A DNA stretch of 64,000 nt from Typhlomys cinereus. Taxonomy: Eukaryota > Chordata > Mammalia > Rodentia > Platacanthomyidae. Each line of letters starts with the position of its first letter. The stretch's first letter is position 1. Shown here piece by piece: positions 10,879 through 20,660 of the stretch. A program made the translations under genes and the position numbers. The stretch covers positions 248,001 to 312,000 of the forward strand of contig JALPQD010000513.1 in the NCBI GenBank assembly GCA_023101885.1. The letters run 5' to 3'. The notes under the pieces were generated by a model. It saw only the letters and a program-made list of their open reading frames with translations. It was not told the DNA's origin and searched no databases.

Positions 10879-11160
10879 CATCTTGGTTTGGATGTGAATA
10901 CGCTGGCTGCGGGCTCATGCGCTTGAACACTCAATGTCCAGCTGGTGGCGCTGTTCTCAGAAGTATTGGAGCCTCTGGGTCACTATCTAGCTGGTGGACG
11001 TGAGGCCATGGGATTGGACTTTCAGGGTCCTGGGCTCTCTCTACTTTGCTTCAGCTCTCTTCTTTTACCTAGTGACTGTTGTGGGCAAACTGCCTCGGAT
11101 TCTGGCCACTACCGACAGGACCCGTCCCACCACATGTCTGCCTGCCGTCACGGACCCTCC
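10879..11160 (+). mobile_element. Solo LTR fragment, ERVL-MaLR type
   Basis: CATCTTGGTTTGGATGTG, GGGCTCATGCGCTTGAACAC and GTCCAGCTGGTGGCGCTGTT are in the order of a rodent MaLR-like LTR 5' half. The 3' half with the polyadenylation signal is not clear, so the copy may be truncated near 11160. Confidence 0.5.
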
Positions 11161-12420
11161 GAACCGGGAGCCCGCACGAACCTCTCCCCTCCTCCCTTCA
11201 GTGGTTTTCTCCAGGCGTTCAGTACTAGTGGGAAGAGCAGGGGATACACTTCCAGATTCCAAGGGTGGGTGGGCACTTGTGAAATGCTTGGCACACCAGA
11301 CGAGTCAGAGGTAACCCACTGTGGAGGAGGTGCTGCATGTAAGGTCACGGTTAGCTCTCCCATCAACCTCTCAGACCATCTCCCTGTGAGGAAGACACGC
11401 CCTTCAGACCAGTGCTTCTAAGGTGGCGCTGACTCGGAACTCCAGTCCTAGTTCATAGCTGCACACCATGCTCCACCCCACCAGGGCAGCTTCTGTGGTT
11501 GGGAACAGAAGGCAGATTTAGGAAAGGACATAATATCAGCGTGGTAGATACGGACTTCCCATGACCAGCATGGAAAGCTACGGCAGAGGGACAGCCGGGA
11601 GTAGGGTTGTCTGACATGGAGTGGCAGGCAGGCTTCGGTCACCTGGGGAGGGGACTGTTCAATGGAAGGGGACAGGAAACTTGGATTGGGGTCTGTGAAG
11701 GCTCCTAAGGCAGCTGTGGGCTTCCAGTGGGGTCAGTGTGGCAAGGAAAGGCATGTGGGCTGTCCACAGCAGCCCATGGCGAGGCATAACCCACTGTGAG
11801 GTCAGGTGTAGGAGCTGTGTGGGCTGAGCCTGTGGGAGCAGCATCAAGGACAAGGTCACCTGGCCTGACAGGGGAAGGGCAGGGGGAGGGCTCTGTGCTC
11901 ACTCTGACACCTCCCTAACTCATAGGAACCCCACTGCTGAAAGCACAGCCCCTGCATGGAGCCTCACTGTGTCAACAGGGCGGAAACAAGGCTAGTGAGT
12001 TTCCGATCATCTAGTGTACACCAGGAACTATGCCGAGGCTCCTGAAACCTTAACCTGGGGCAGAAGTAGGTTAGAACTCAGCGGGGGTGACCGTGAGGAG
12101 CAGACGCCTGGGGAGCAGGGCCAGAGGCAGCACCGGAAGAACGGTGCTGGAGTCCTCCGGCTGGCACACCCTTGTCTGGTGACCCAGAGGTCACGGTGGG
12201 GCAGTTACAGCGTAAGGACGGTACTGCGTTTATCAAACGGTGCATTTCTCCGAGGATGCTCCGGTTCCTTTCAGACTCCTCCCCCGGCAGGCACGGAACC
12301 ACTCCTTTCTCCAAGTGGCAGGCAAGCTGAGTTCCACACCGTCCTGGGAGAGCAGAGGTGGGTCAGAGGGGGCCCTGCTGCTCATCTCCTGCCACGGCTG
12401 CTGGGCACGGGAGGCAAGTT
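11161..12420. other. Nothing recognised
   Basis: Unique GC-rich sequence. Overlapping frames up to 158 codons occur on both strands without recognisable domains or a consistent coding strand. Confidence 0.4.
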
Positions 12421-12485
12421 TGTGTGCATTAGCATCTGTGGCAATTAACATTTTCCCTAATTAACATTTTGCATGGAAAAGTAGG
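12421..12485. other. Candidate regulatory block with tandem AATTAACATTTT
   Basis: The 12-base word AATTAACATTTT occurs exactly twice, at 12443-12454 and 12459-12470, a 16-base period, flanked by GCATTAGCATC and TTTTGCATGG. AATTAA/TAATTA words are typical homeodomain sites and GCAT resembles half an octamer site. It stands out as an AT-rich island in GC-rich surroundings. Function is inferred. Confidence 0.35.
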
Positions 12486-13494
12486 GCTTCCAGGCGTGGC
12501 AGTGGCCCACTCCATCCTGGGAGGGACATGGGTCTCCTGGGTGTTTGCTTGTGCGTCGCGATGGGCCATGGAGGATGCTGGGAAGGCAGCGAGTGTGAGG
12601 GCGCGGCTCGCACCCTGGTGACCGTGGTTGGGCAGGAAACACCATGCAGAGGACATGGCAGCTGATTGGGAGCAAAGAACTGCACGTGGGTTGGGGGCCA
12701 CAGAGGAGTGATGTGGGCCTGGGAGAACTGGAGCAGAAGGGAACAGCAGAAGAGGCTCTGGAGTGCGTAAGACACTGTATCACAGTGCATGTGTAGCAAC
12801 AGCTAATTCTAAGGGTAGTTGACTGACCCAAAGTAACCAAGTCACTTCAGCGTAAAAGCGAACCGCTGCCGACATGATCCCCAGCCACCCCTCCAGCGCT
12901 CCCAGTCTCCACCCCTGTCCTCAGCTGCCGCTGCCCCCGCCCCTCTGTCAGAAACAGCTCTGAAGCTTTCTAGCTCTGCGCTGCTCACTGGCTGCCTCGT
13001 GCAGCCCTGGGCGGAGCTTGGCCTCCTCTCCCTGCTGCGCTGGGGATGGGCTATTCCTGGCCTCGCACCTTCCGCTGTTCCCTGGCTTCCATCTGGGGTG
13101 GTAGATGTGTGAGGCAGGATGCAAGCAGTGGGACATGCACAGGGGCTAGGAGTCATGTCAGCAGGAGGCCCCGGGGGTCTGGGTGGGACCTCCAGGTCAC
13201 AGCTGGGGGCCAGACTGAGAGGCTGTAGCAGAGGTACAAACAGGTTGGCAGCCCCACGCTGAGACCCAACAAGCCTACCAAGGCAAAGATGGAGAATACA
13301 TGTCTCTTGGGTTCTCTGATTTCTGAGGTTCCTGCATCCAACAAAGATGTGACAGCATATACTCCACTATACTAGTACCGGCTACCACCATCCAGAGGAG
13401 GAGGCAGCAGGGTGGGGGAAACTGCTACCAGGCACACCAAGTGCCCTTCTTCATGGAACCCCACTGTGACTCACTCTGGCCTCAGAGCATCCTT
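12486..13494. other. Nothing recognised
   Basis: Unique GC-rich sequence, with frames of 90-127 codons that overlap each other and show no domains. Confidence 0.4.
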
Positions 13495-13562
13495 ACCTTC
13501 TCCAGATGGCCAAAGAGGCTGAGCCAGGTATCCAAAGCCACACAGCTGGTCTGTGGCAAAAG
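13495..13562 (-). mobile_element. MIR fragment (weak)
   Basis: GGCTGAGCCAGGTATCCAAA and GCCACACAGCTGGT correspond to the reverse of MIR's GCTGTGTGACCTTGGGCAAG segment. Short and diverged. Confidence 0.35.
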
Positions 13563-13944
13563 AGGTGTGTGGGGGTTTCCCACAATCCACCTCTTGCCTG
13601 CACTCTTGGTCGCCCTTGCTGCTCCTTCTAGCCGACTGCCGCTCTCACTCCACCTCTACTGTGAGAACTACCCTAAGTCTTCATCCCGCTAGCACCCTGC
13701 ATGTAGCACGTCACCCCCTACAGCTGTGCGGCCTGGTTCAGAGACCCCGCCCTCTACCTCCCCTCCACCAGCAGCCTTCCCCTCTTAGCCTGCTGTTGAT
13801 TCTGTCCTTTTCCTCGCCCCTGGGTAGGCGCTCCAGAGCCGAGGCAATATTTCCCCAAGTTGGATGGAACCTGCCTGCTCCAGGGCCTCTCTGGTGGGAG
13901 ACAGAACATAGCAGAAGGCACAGGCACATAGACACTGAAGTCAC

Positions 13945-14060
13945 ACCACTGGGGAGCAAGGGCCGGGTTTGCTACCTTTGCTGTGCAACTGTAGGGCAGT
14001 TTTTCACCTCTCTGGTCCTCAGCGCCTTAGCTATTGATGGTGTACCTTGTCAGAGTCCCT
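13945..14060 (+). mobile_element. MIR SINE fragment
   Basis: TTTGCTACCTTTGCTGTGCA, CAGTTTTTCACCTCTCTGG and TCCTCAG follow the MIR order: description of the site, GCTGTGTGACC region, then CTCTGTGCCTCAG. Confidence 0.4.
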
Positions 14061-14745
14061 CCTGGGGGTCTATGCTCAGGCCTGGAGGAGACAGTGGCAT
14101 GAGGAAGGAGCCCGGATAGCGCTGGTCAGGGTCCAGGTTTTCCTTTGAGTCATAGAATGCTGTCATTGTTTTGGGGGGATAGGGGTTAGGTTTCTGGATC
14201 TTTCTGAGAATGTCTTAAGTCTTGAGCGGGATGACATATACCCAGGGCAGGGCAGGGTCTCTCTCAATCTCTCCGTGCTGGAGACTGAGGTGTTAGGCAG
14301 ACCCTCGAAGGCACCGTCATAAACTTGGACCAGTGGAATGCTCTCTCATCACCAGCTTCCCTGGCCCTGCCCAGGGCAGGCTCTGGGCAGGCTGCCGGTG
14401 TCCAGGGGAAGCTGCAGAGACCCTCTCAGTCCCTAGCTCCATGACCCAGGCCAGCCCTGCCTCCTTCAAGCCAGTGCCATGCCCTGCCTGGGCACCAGAT
14501 GGAAGACTGTGGGGTGAGCAGCAGAAGTGCAGTTGGGGTTCCTGGGGTGGGGCCCACAAGTCTAGGACTGGCTGTGAAGCTAAGCGTGCACGAGGCTTCC
14601 CTGTCACCTTGTCTTTGGGCAGAGGTTTGGAAGTGAGCCTCGAGCTGGGTTCTCCGGCCACCGGCCCCGTCCCCATGACCAGCTTCTACTGGGACACCTG
14701 GCACCGCTTCCACTGCGCCCAGTCCCAGGACCGCCGGACATGCAG
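14061..14745. other. Nothing recognised
   Basis: Unique GC-rich sequence. The 119-142-codon frames on both strands overlap one another completely and have no recognisable domains. Confidence 0.4.
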
Positions 14746-14749
14746 CTCA

Positions 14750-14935
14750 GCCGCTTGCTAAGCTGTGTGTCCTCGGGCCAGCGACTCAACCATTCTGTGC
14801 CTCAGCTCCCTGCTCTAGAAATGAGTCGATGACAGCGGGCCTGCCGCAAAGATCCAAGGAGAGTCCTGCTCATTCCTTAGCACATGCATTAAACTTGTAA
14901 TAAATATTAGCTAGCTATTATTTTGCTAAATGTGA
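14750..14935 (+). mobile_element. MIR SINE
   Basis: CTTGCTAAGCTGTGTGTCCT, CAACCATTCTGTGCCTCAG and AGAAATGAGTCGATGACAGC in order, then a 3' part with TTAGCACATGCATTAAACTTG and AATAAATATTAGCTAGCTAT. This gives most of the MIR length. Confidence 0.55.
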
Positions 14936-14969
14936 GAAAAATAAGGAAAACTTTCTTGCTGACTAAAGA

Positions 14970-15075
14970 GGCACAGAGGGGTGAAGGGATTTACCAAGGC
15001 CACTGGGTGAACCATGTAGGAGGTCTCTGGCCTCCAGATGCTGGGTGTCCTTACTACTGCCCTACAGCTACCTTG
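14970..15075 (-). mobile_element. MIR-like fragment
   Basis: AGAGGCACAGAGGGGTGAAG, TTACCAAGGCCACTGGGTGA and TGTCCTTACTACTGCCCTAC match the reverse of MIR (gaggctcagagaggttaag, then the hydroxyl-type 'accaaggtcac' block). Confidence 0.45.
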
Positions 15076-15082
15076 CACATGT

Positions 15083-15084
<2 letters not shown>

Positions 15085-15127
<43 letters not shown>
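15085..15127. repeat. (GT)21 microsatellite
   Basis: Forty-three bases of uninterrupted GT. Confidence 0.95.
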
Positions 15128-15128
<1 letters not shown>

Positions 15129-15179
15129 ATGCTCATTTTTTATTGCATGAAGCCACTGTATTATGTGTGCTGTCAGATA

Positions 15180-15330
15180 CCCTATTAAAAAGCAAAGCGG
15201 AAAAAAGCAGCGAGCAGTCTTCCTCTGCCTGTGCCTGCACTGATTACAAAATTAAATTAAGCTCTCGGCTTGCTGCGGCTGTTTGATGGCGAATACAATG
15301 AATTGCTCTCCGCCTCCCTGGGAGAAGTCC
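15180..15330. other. Candidate conserved noncoding element
   Basis: Unique block with ATTACAAAATTAAATTAAGC, a cluster of homeodomain-like AT words, followed by a GC-rich half with GGCTTGCTGCGGCTGTTTGA and GGCGAATACAATGAATTGC (a short dyad on CAATGAATTG). No repeat or coding signal explains it. Conservation must be tested. Confidence 0.35.
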
Positions 15331-16169
15331 TGAGACTTGGCACTGGGGGAGCTCAGCCCAGACAGTATTTCTTCCTCCCAATGCCCGAGGGGTACAGCCT
15401 CCCTCTCTAGAAATGTTAAGCCCCTGCACCCGGCTGCCTTTTTATTAGGTTAATAAAACACCAGGCCCATCAAGTCCTGGGCTCGTAAAGGTCAGCGAGT
15501 CACATCTCAGTGCAGTGGGGGGTGAAGGGGGGGCGGGGCAGAGGAAGGGCTGCTGTTCCCTAGAGGTGGGGTGAGACAAGCCCCTCCCCCAACTGGCGTT
15601 GGAAAGGCAAGATGTCAGGAAGCCGTGGGAGTACCTGGCCGTGCAGCCTGGGTGAGCAAGGTACCCCAATGTCAGGAGCAGGGACGGCTGAGGGGCTCTA
15701 AGCTGGCAGCATGGGTCTGGCAGGGGCACTGCAGGCACGCAGCGCTGGTGATCCGAGGGAGGGAGACGGGCTGCCCCCCAGCAGGACTCTGGTCTGAAGT
15801 TTGTCTCTGTCGCTGCCTTTGCCCTTGCTGGGCTTGTTCCTGCTGCTCCGGAGACTTGTAACCGCGGAGTAAGCCACCCTGGAACACGGTGACTTTGCAA
15901 ACGGCCCCTCCTCTCTTGAGGCAACCGGGCTTGGTGGGATGGTGGTTCTGCTCGGCACGGCGCCCTGCGGGAGGCCTGCAGGTGGAAGCCTAGCTGGAGC
16001 AGTTGCCCCGTAAACCTCAGCATCCCAGGTACATCTCCCGGCTCCTCCTGGCCCTGTGGACCCTCCTAACAAGGCGCTTTTCATGCAGCAAGAGCGGACG
16101 CTGAAGGTCCGGGTCTGGGCTACATTCCAAATCCAGTGACAGGATTTCTGCCTACTTCTCCACACTCAT
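15331..16169. other. Nothing recognised
   Basis: Unique GC-rich sequence. The 192-codon minus-strand frame (15445-16023) is open because the composition is GC-rich; it overlaps two other long frames and has no domain I know. Confidence 0.4.
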
Positions 16170-16330
16170 CTCACGATACACTGCACCTTGTCCACTGTGG
16201 TCCCATCCGCACCCTCCTCTGGTTTCTTAAGCTCTCCTACCACAGGGCCGTTGCACTTGCTGTTGATCTCACTGGGATTGTCACTCCTGGCCTGGCACCT
16301 CCTTCTTTCATTCAGTCAGTAAACATTAAC
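16170..16330 (+). mobile_element. L2 LINE fragment
   Basis: CACAGGGCCGTTGCACTTGC, TGTTGATCTCACTGGGATTG and CCTGGCCTGGCACC mirror the L2 stretch reading CAGGGCCTTTGCACTTGCTG, TTCCCTCTGCCTGGAATG. An L2/MIR-type TTCATTCAGTCAGTAAACAT follows. Confidence 0.5.
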
Positions 16331-16544
16331 GTGCACCTGCTGCAGACAGAGCACCAATCTGAAGTCTATTAAAGGAACAGTAGGCTCCCTCTTATTTTCC
16401 GCTTTAGTATTTTCCCCCATTTTTTCCCTTTAATGAAAGTCTGCAGTTACCTTGTTCCATTTCTCTTTCCTCTTCACAGTCTCCCTCCCTGATTGAAATG
16501 AAGGGCCGCCATGCTTTCTGGAGCAGCGGCGCAAGCCGGACGTG

Positions 16545-16700
16545 GTTGACACATGCAGTAGATGAAAGCCATTTAGTTAGGTGACCTTGGCCAAGTGTCT
16601 GACCTCTCTGGACCTAGTCTCGCCATCTGTGTGGTTAATGGAGAATGCCTGCCTCACAGGAAGAGGCTTTAGAAGGATAAAGCAAGCAATGCCCTTTGCC
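16545..16700 (+). mobile_element. MIR SINE
   Basis: TAGTTAGGTGACCTTGGCCA, AGTGTCTGACCTCTCTGGAC and CTCGCCATCTGTGTGGTTAA follow the canonical MIR order, with TGCCTGCCTCACAGG where MIR has its ACCTACCTCATAGGG block. Confidence 0.6.
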
Positions 16701-16759
16701 TCGCTTGATATAGCAAGACTACCATAAAACATACCCAGACACTGCTGCAATTGCCATGA

Positions 16760-16762
<3 letters not shown>

Positions 16763-16815
<53 letters not shown>

Positions 16816-16925
16816 GACAACTTTCAGGAGTCACTTCTTTCCTTCTACTGTGTGAGTTCTGGGGATACAACTCAGGTCATCAGATTTGGGGGTAAGTGCT
16901 TTTACCAGCGAGCCACCTCATTGCC
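16763..16925 (-). mobile_element. B2/B3-like SINE with (GT)25 tail
   Basis: The (GT) run at 16763-16813 is the reverse of a CA-rich SINE tail. It continues into ACAACTTTCAGGAGTCACTT, TGTGTGAGTTCTGGGGATAC, AACTCAGGTCATCAGATTTG and TTACCAGCGAGCCACCTCAT. Read on the minus strand this is a tRNA head with A and B boxes followed by a B3-like body. Confidence 0.65.
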
Positions 16926-17260
16926 TCCATCATTGATTTTTTTTTTTTCTTTTTATAGCAAGATTTGGGCTCTGGCAAACCCAGTCCAAGTTCCATGACT
17001 GTTGGGGACTGACCTTTGCGGTCTCATCTTGCACATCTCCCTCAACGCCTGGTGCTCAGTAAAACAAATTGCCGAAGGAGTAAACACTTGAAGGTCCGTG
17101 TAGGCGCCGTGGGCACCGTGGGCACCGAGGTCCTGACTGCTGTCTAACATCGTTCACATTCTAGAAGCAACCCCCAGCAGGAGATGGCGCCCTTTCCTGC
17201 TGTGGAACTGTCTGCACGTGGCCCTGCGACTCTGTCGTGGGCCCCTGAGACACAGGAGCT

Positions 17261-17324
17261 GAGGGGGCCCTGTGTTTTATATTGTGTTGTTGGTCATTTT
17301 ACACAATATAGGTTGGCGGCCCTC
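17261..17324. other. Imperfect hairpin, 64 bases
   Basis: TATATTGTGT (17278-17287) is perfectly complementary to ACACAATATA (17301-17310) across a 13-base loop. An outer stem pairs GAGGG (17261-17265) with CCCTC (17320-17324), and CC (17268-17269) with GG (17318-17319). Wobble pairs bridge the two stems. Size and shape resemble a microRNA precursor, but chance or a decayed small transposon are also possible. Confidence 0.35.
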
Positions 17325-17328
17325 GCTT

Positions 17329-18490
17329 GCCAGGGCTCGCTGGGTGCTGGGCACCTTCACGGCTCTGTGTGTGTCGCTTTACCAGGAGAGGCCCAGCGGC
17401 TGGGATCCGTCACCCCGTGTCGTCCGGAGCCTCTGCCTTCACGTCTGCCATTGTTCCTCGCCTGTGGCCACACTGCGGGGCCAGCTGTGTGGGCCAGTGG
17501 GCTCTCAGTTGCACCTCCCACCTCCTTGCTCAGAAGGCGTCTACGTGTGACTTGTCACTTCGTGTTGCTATCCGAATCTTTGCTAGTTACTGAACGAAGC
17601 CCTGTGTTTTCATCCTGCAGTGTGCCTTCCTGTCCCTGGCCCAGACCTGACCTTTGGGGGTAAAAGCCAGGACAGGCATTGCCCACCCCCCATATCCCTG
17701 ATCAGCTCTCCCCAGGGGCCACCTGGGCAATATGCTGGTCCTCAGAGGCACGGCGGCATCTTGGGGAGGAGATGCTGATGTCCAGACCTCCATCCAGCCT
17801 CTGATTCCCTTGCTTGGCTGACTCCAGTCTCCACACCACTGACTGCCGCCTCCCAGTGTGTAAATGTCACGCCCGGCAGAGGGCAAACACGCTCTGGTTG
17901 CGGCGCCTGCCTTTCCGTTTCCCTTCCCTCTGGCCGCTCGCTCTGAGTGGCGCCAGGAGACAATGTGCAAACCCTAGCTGCACCAAGGAGTCACGCCTGT
18001 CCTGGGGAGCCAGGAGGAGGAACCGGGGACAGGCTGTCTCTTCAGAAGGAGGGACCCCGCCAGGGTTCACTGTGTGGGAAGACCAGTTTGGGTGGGCACT
18101 TGAGCACAGGGACAGGGCTGTGCAGGGCACCCACGCAGGGATGCTTCTCCGCTGGCGCACGCCCAGTCCTCTTTTTGTTATTTGGTCAACAGGCCTCACC
18201 TTGACACCTCCTTTGGGGTCTTCACGTTGCTCTGGAGGACGGAGACACGGAGGCACCAAGGACGGGAGGTGGTTCCCCCTTCATGGTGTTGGCACCACAT
18301 CAGGTGCTCGGGTGGGGGACAGAGGAGGATAGATAGGTGCCTTCTTACCTAACCTGTGATCCTCCAGGGGCCTGCCAAGTGCCTCGCCTCGGGGTGGAAT
18401 GTGCTAGAAAAAAATGTTCTTCTGGAGTTGGGGGCTCTGAGGAAGGGATAAGGAGAAAGCAAAATGTGCCTAGTATATAGAAGAGAAAAA
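17329..18490. other. Nothing recognised
   Basis: Unique GC-rich sequence. Frames of 127-172 codons on both strands overlap each other and show no domains. Splice-like sequences occur as expected by chance. Confidence 0.4.
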
Positions 18491-18492
18491 AC

Positions 18493-18933
18493 AAGGAAGG
18501 AAGGAAGGAAGGGAGAGAGGGAGGAAGGGAGGGAGGGAGGGAAGGAAGGAGGGAGGGAGGGAGGGAAGGAAGGAGGGAGGGAGGGAGGGGGAAGAAGGGA
18601 AGGAAGAAGGAAGGAAGGAAGGAAGGAAGGAAGGAAGGAAGGAAGGAAGGAAGGGAGGGAGGGAGGGAGGGAGGGAGGAGGGAAATACTCATTAAAGTAA
18701 AAATAGATTCCCTCCCTCCCTCCCTCCCTCCCTCCCTTCCTTCCTTCCTTTCTTCCTGCTTCCTTCCCCTCTTCCCCCTCCCTCCCTCCCTCCTTCCTCC
18801 CTCCCTCCCTCCCTCCCTCCCTCCCTCCCTCCTTCCTTCCTTCCTTCCTTCCTTCCTTCCTTCCTTCCTTCCTTCCTTCCTTCCTTCCTTCCTTCCTTCC
18901 TTCCTTCCTTTCTTCCTTCTTCCTTCCTTCCTT
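18493..18933. repeat. Inverted polypurine/polypyrimidine tract (GGAA, GGGA)n
   Basis: Positions 18493-18685 are 193 consecutive purines (GGAA and GGGA units). After a 22-base spacer, 18708-18933 are pyrimidines with one exception, a G at 18758. The second arm is a reverse complement of the first, and both share the same irregular marker (GGGGGAAGAAGGG near 18588-18600 and its near-complement near 18765-18777). It could form a cruciform, a long hairpin transcript or a triplex. Frames of 200-plus codons through it are Lys-Glu-Gly-Arg or Leu-Pro-Ser repeats, not genes. Confidence 0.95.
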
Positions 18934-19025
18934 GCCAGACCCATGCAGGAGGATTGCCATGAGGCCAACCTGGACTACAGAATGAGTTTGAATTAATGCG
19001 ACATCTTGTCTCAACCAAATCAAAC
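18934..19025 (+). mobile_element. B1-type SINE fragment, 3' half
   Basis: AGGAGGATTGCCATGAGGCC, AACCTGGACTACAGAATGAG and CATCTTGTCTCAACCAAATC correspond to the second half of B1 (gccagcctgggctacatagtgagac...ctcaaa). The 5' half has been replaced by the simple-repeat tract. Confidence 0.6.
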
Positions 19026-19520
19026 CTAAACCAGGGTCTCTGCTGTACTTCAGGCGCTGCTCCCCTGGTCTTCATGGATCACAGTTGGGCGCCCAGACCC
19101 TGAGCTGCCCCTCTTCTCTGCCTGGCCCTGCACCGTTTCTCTGTTCCTCCCAGGCAACTGCGGCTCTCACTGTCCCTGTGGCGTCCCAGCTAAGCCCCTG
19201 TCTGTGTCTCTGTCTGGCAAGTCCGCCTCCATCTCTGAGCTTGGTCTATGCTCTAACCCCGCCCCCGCTCTTTTTCCTGTGCTCTGGATGTTTTTCCGTC
19301 TCTGTCCCTCTGCTATTCAGCATCCGGCATGAAGTGACGCCAATGCGTGCCCGCAGGGATGGCATTGGAACATGTTTTCCAAGTCAAGTTACCTTCAGAC
19401 AACTGGGACCAAACCCGGGACCCTGGGCCATGTTGCCCCTACCCCTGACCCCTCCTTGTTTTTCACGTCACATCGAGGAAGTTTCCTGAACTCTGCGTGA
19501 CACTGCTGTCAGGGCCTGAC
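19026..19520. other. Nothing recognised
   Basis: Unique sequence, with a pyrimidine-rich patch at 19085-19320. The 134-codon frame there is Ser/Pro/Leu-rich and unrecognised. Confidence 0.4.
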
Positions 19521-19800
19521 TTACCAGGAGAGCATGAATAATTAAAAGCCACAGCCGAGGCTTGTTCCGACTTAAGCTGTATTAGTGTTGCCTCCTGTCC
19601 TGACCCATTTAATATTCATGCCACCTCGGGTCCTTTAAAGAGGGGGGAGTTTGCTACCTGATTTAAATTGTGCCTGTCAGTTTCGATTAAAGATCAGGTT
19701 GACCACGGTTGCAGGGAAATTAAATGAACATTCTCTTAAGCAATATCATAGAATTTAATGTGGTAATTAATACCGATTGCAGTGGTGCCGTCATGAGCAG
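19521..19800. other. Candidate conserved noncoding element (strongest in window)
   Basis: A 280-base non-repetitive block dense in developmental-factor-like words: GCATGAATAATTAAAAGCC, CCATTTAATATTCATGCC, TACCTGATTTAAATTGTG, TTCGATTAAAGATCAGG, GGGAAATTAAATGAACATTC and GTGGTAATTAATACCGATTG. The last contains a palindromic GGTAATTAATACC-like core. There is no open frame spanning it and no repeat family matches. Enhancer function is inferred from composition only. Confidence 0.45.
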
Positions 19801-20414
19801 CTCAGAACAGAGCGGAGGGCATGTGGGGTGGGGGAGGCCGGCAGGGCCCCAAAGTTTCCACTCTCCGAGAGTCCCCAGAGAGGCCTGGTCTTTAGCTAGC
19901 TTTGTCCTCCAAGGGGAGCAGAGAACACAGACAATAGCTTCTGGTCTGATCTGCGGGATCTGGTATTGAATTTATGCGGCTTCCTGGAGGCTTCTGTTTG
20001 GGGAAACTGAGGCACGGGGCTTATTCAAGGGCTGTTCTGGTGTGTCCCGGGGGTGTAGCAGTGGGTGGCAGGAGCTCTAGGCTCTAGGGATTAGGGAGGG
20101 ACTTGTGAGGTGTTGGCTGAACTCTGGCTGGGCAGAGATGCAGGAGCATCTCAGAGGACCCGCACAGCCAAGGTTACTTAGTGCTAAAGGTGACAAGTGG
20201 TAGCTTCCAGGCAGTGGGCTGGGCAGGGTCCTCAGCAGTGGGCTGGACCTGCTGGAACCTGGCAAGGTGAACTGTATTGCAATGTACAGAGGCCAAAATG
20301 CACAGTGCCAGCCCGCGACTTTGATGCTACCCTGATTCCCTCGCCAAGACAGTGGGACCAAGTCACCTGCTGGGGACCAGGCTGAGGACCACAGCTTGGG
20401 AGGAACAACCATCC
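19801..20414. other. Nothing recognised
   Basis: Unique GC-rich sequence without identifiable features. Confidence 0.4.
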
Positions 20415-20660
20415 AATGGTTAGGGACACAGTCTCAGGAACCGGCTGTGCTGGATTCGAATGCTCACTATGCTACTTAACAAGCCAAGTAGCCTCACTGA
20501 CTCAGTTTCCCCATCTGTCAGACGCAGAGCACAAACAGTCCCTTGCCTTCCAGGGGCTGTGCAGGGATGACCACTAATGCACGCTGAGTGTTCAGGGCAG
20601 GACGCATCCCCGTGATCCCTGTGACTGTTGTGAGATGGGGACAGAGGTATACTGATGTGA
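20415..20660 (+). mobile_element. MIR SINE
   Basis: TGGTTAGGGACACAGTCTCA, GTGCTGGATTCGAATGCTCA (tRNA B box), CTATGCTACTTAACAAGCC, GACTCAGTTTCCCCATCTGT and then a 3' part with GCAGGGATGACCACTAATGC. Head, B box and core are all in order, making this one of the clearest MIR copies here. Confidence 0.65.

Noticed and set aside
13553..14119. 188-codon plus-strand frame
   Set aside because: Crosses a MIR fragment and shows no domain or coding-like periodicity by eye.
15445..16023. 192-codon minus-strand frame
   Set aside because: Composition-driven; Arg/Pro/Ser-rich with no domain and two competing frames over the same bases.
18345..19075. Frames of 127-224 codons rich in Lys-Glu-Gly-Arg or Pro-Ser-Leu
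   Set aside because: They read through the GGAA/GGGA inverted repeat, where stop codons cannot occur in most frames; the flanks are B1 and unique noncoding DNA.
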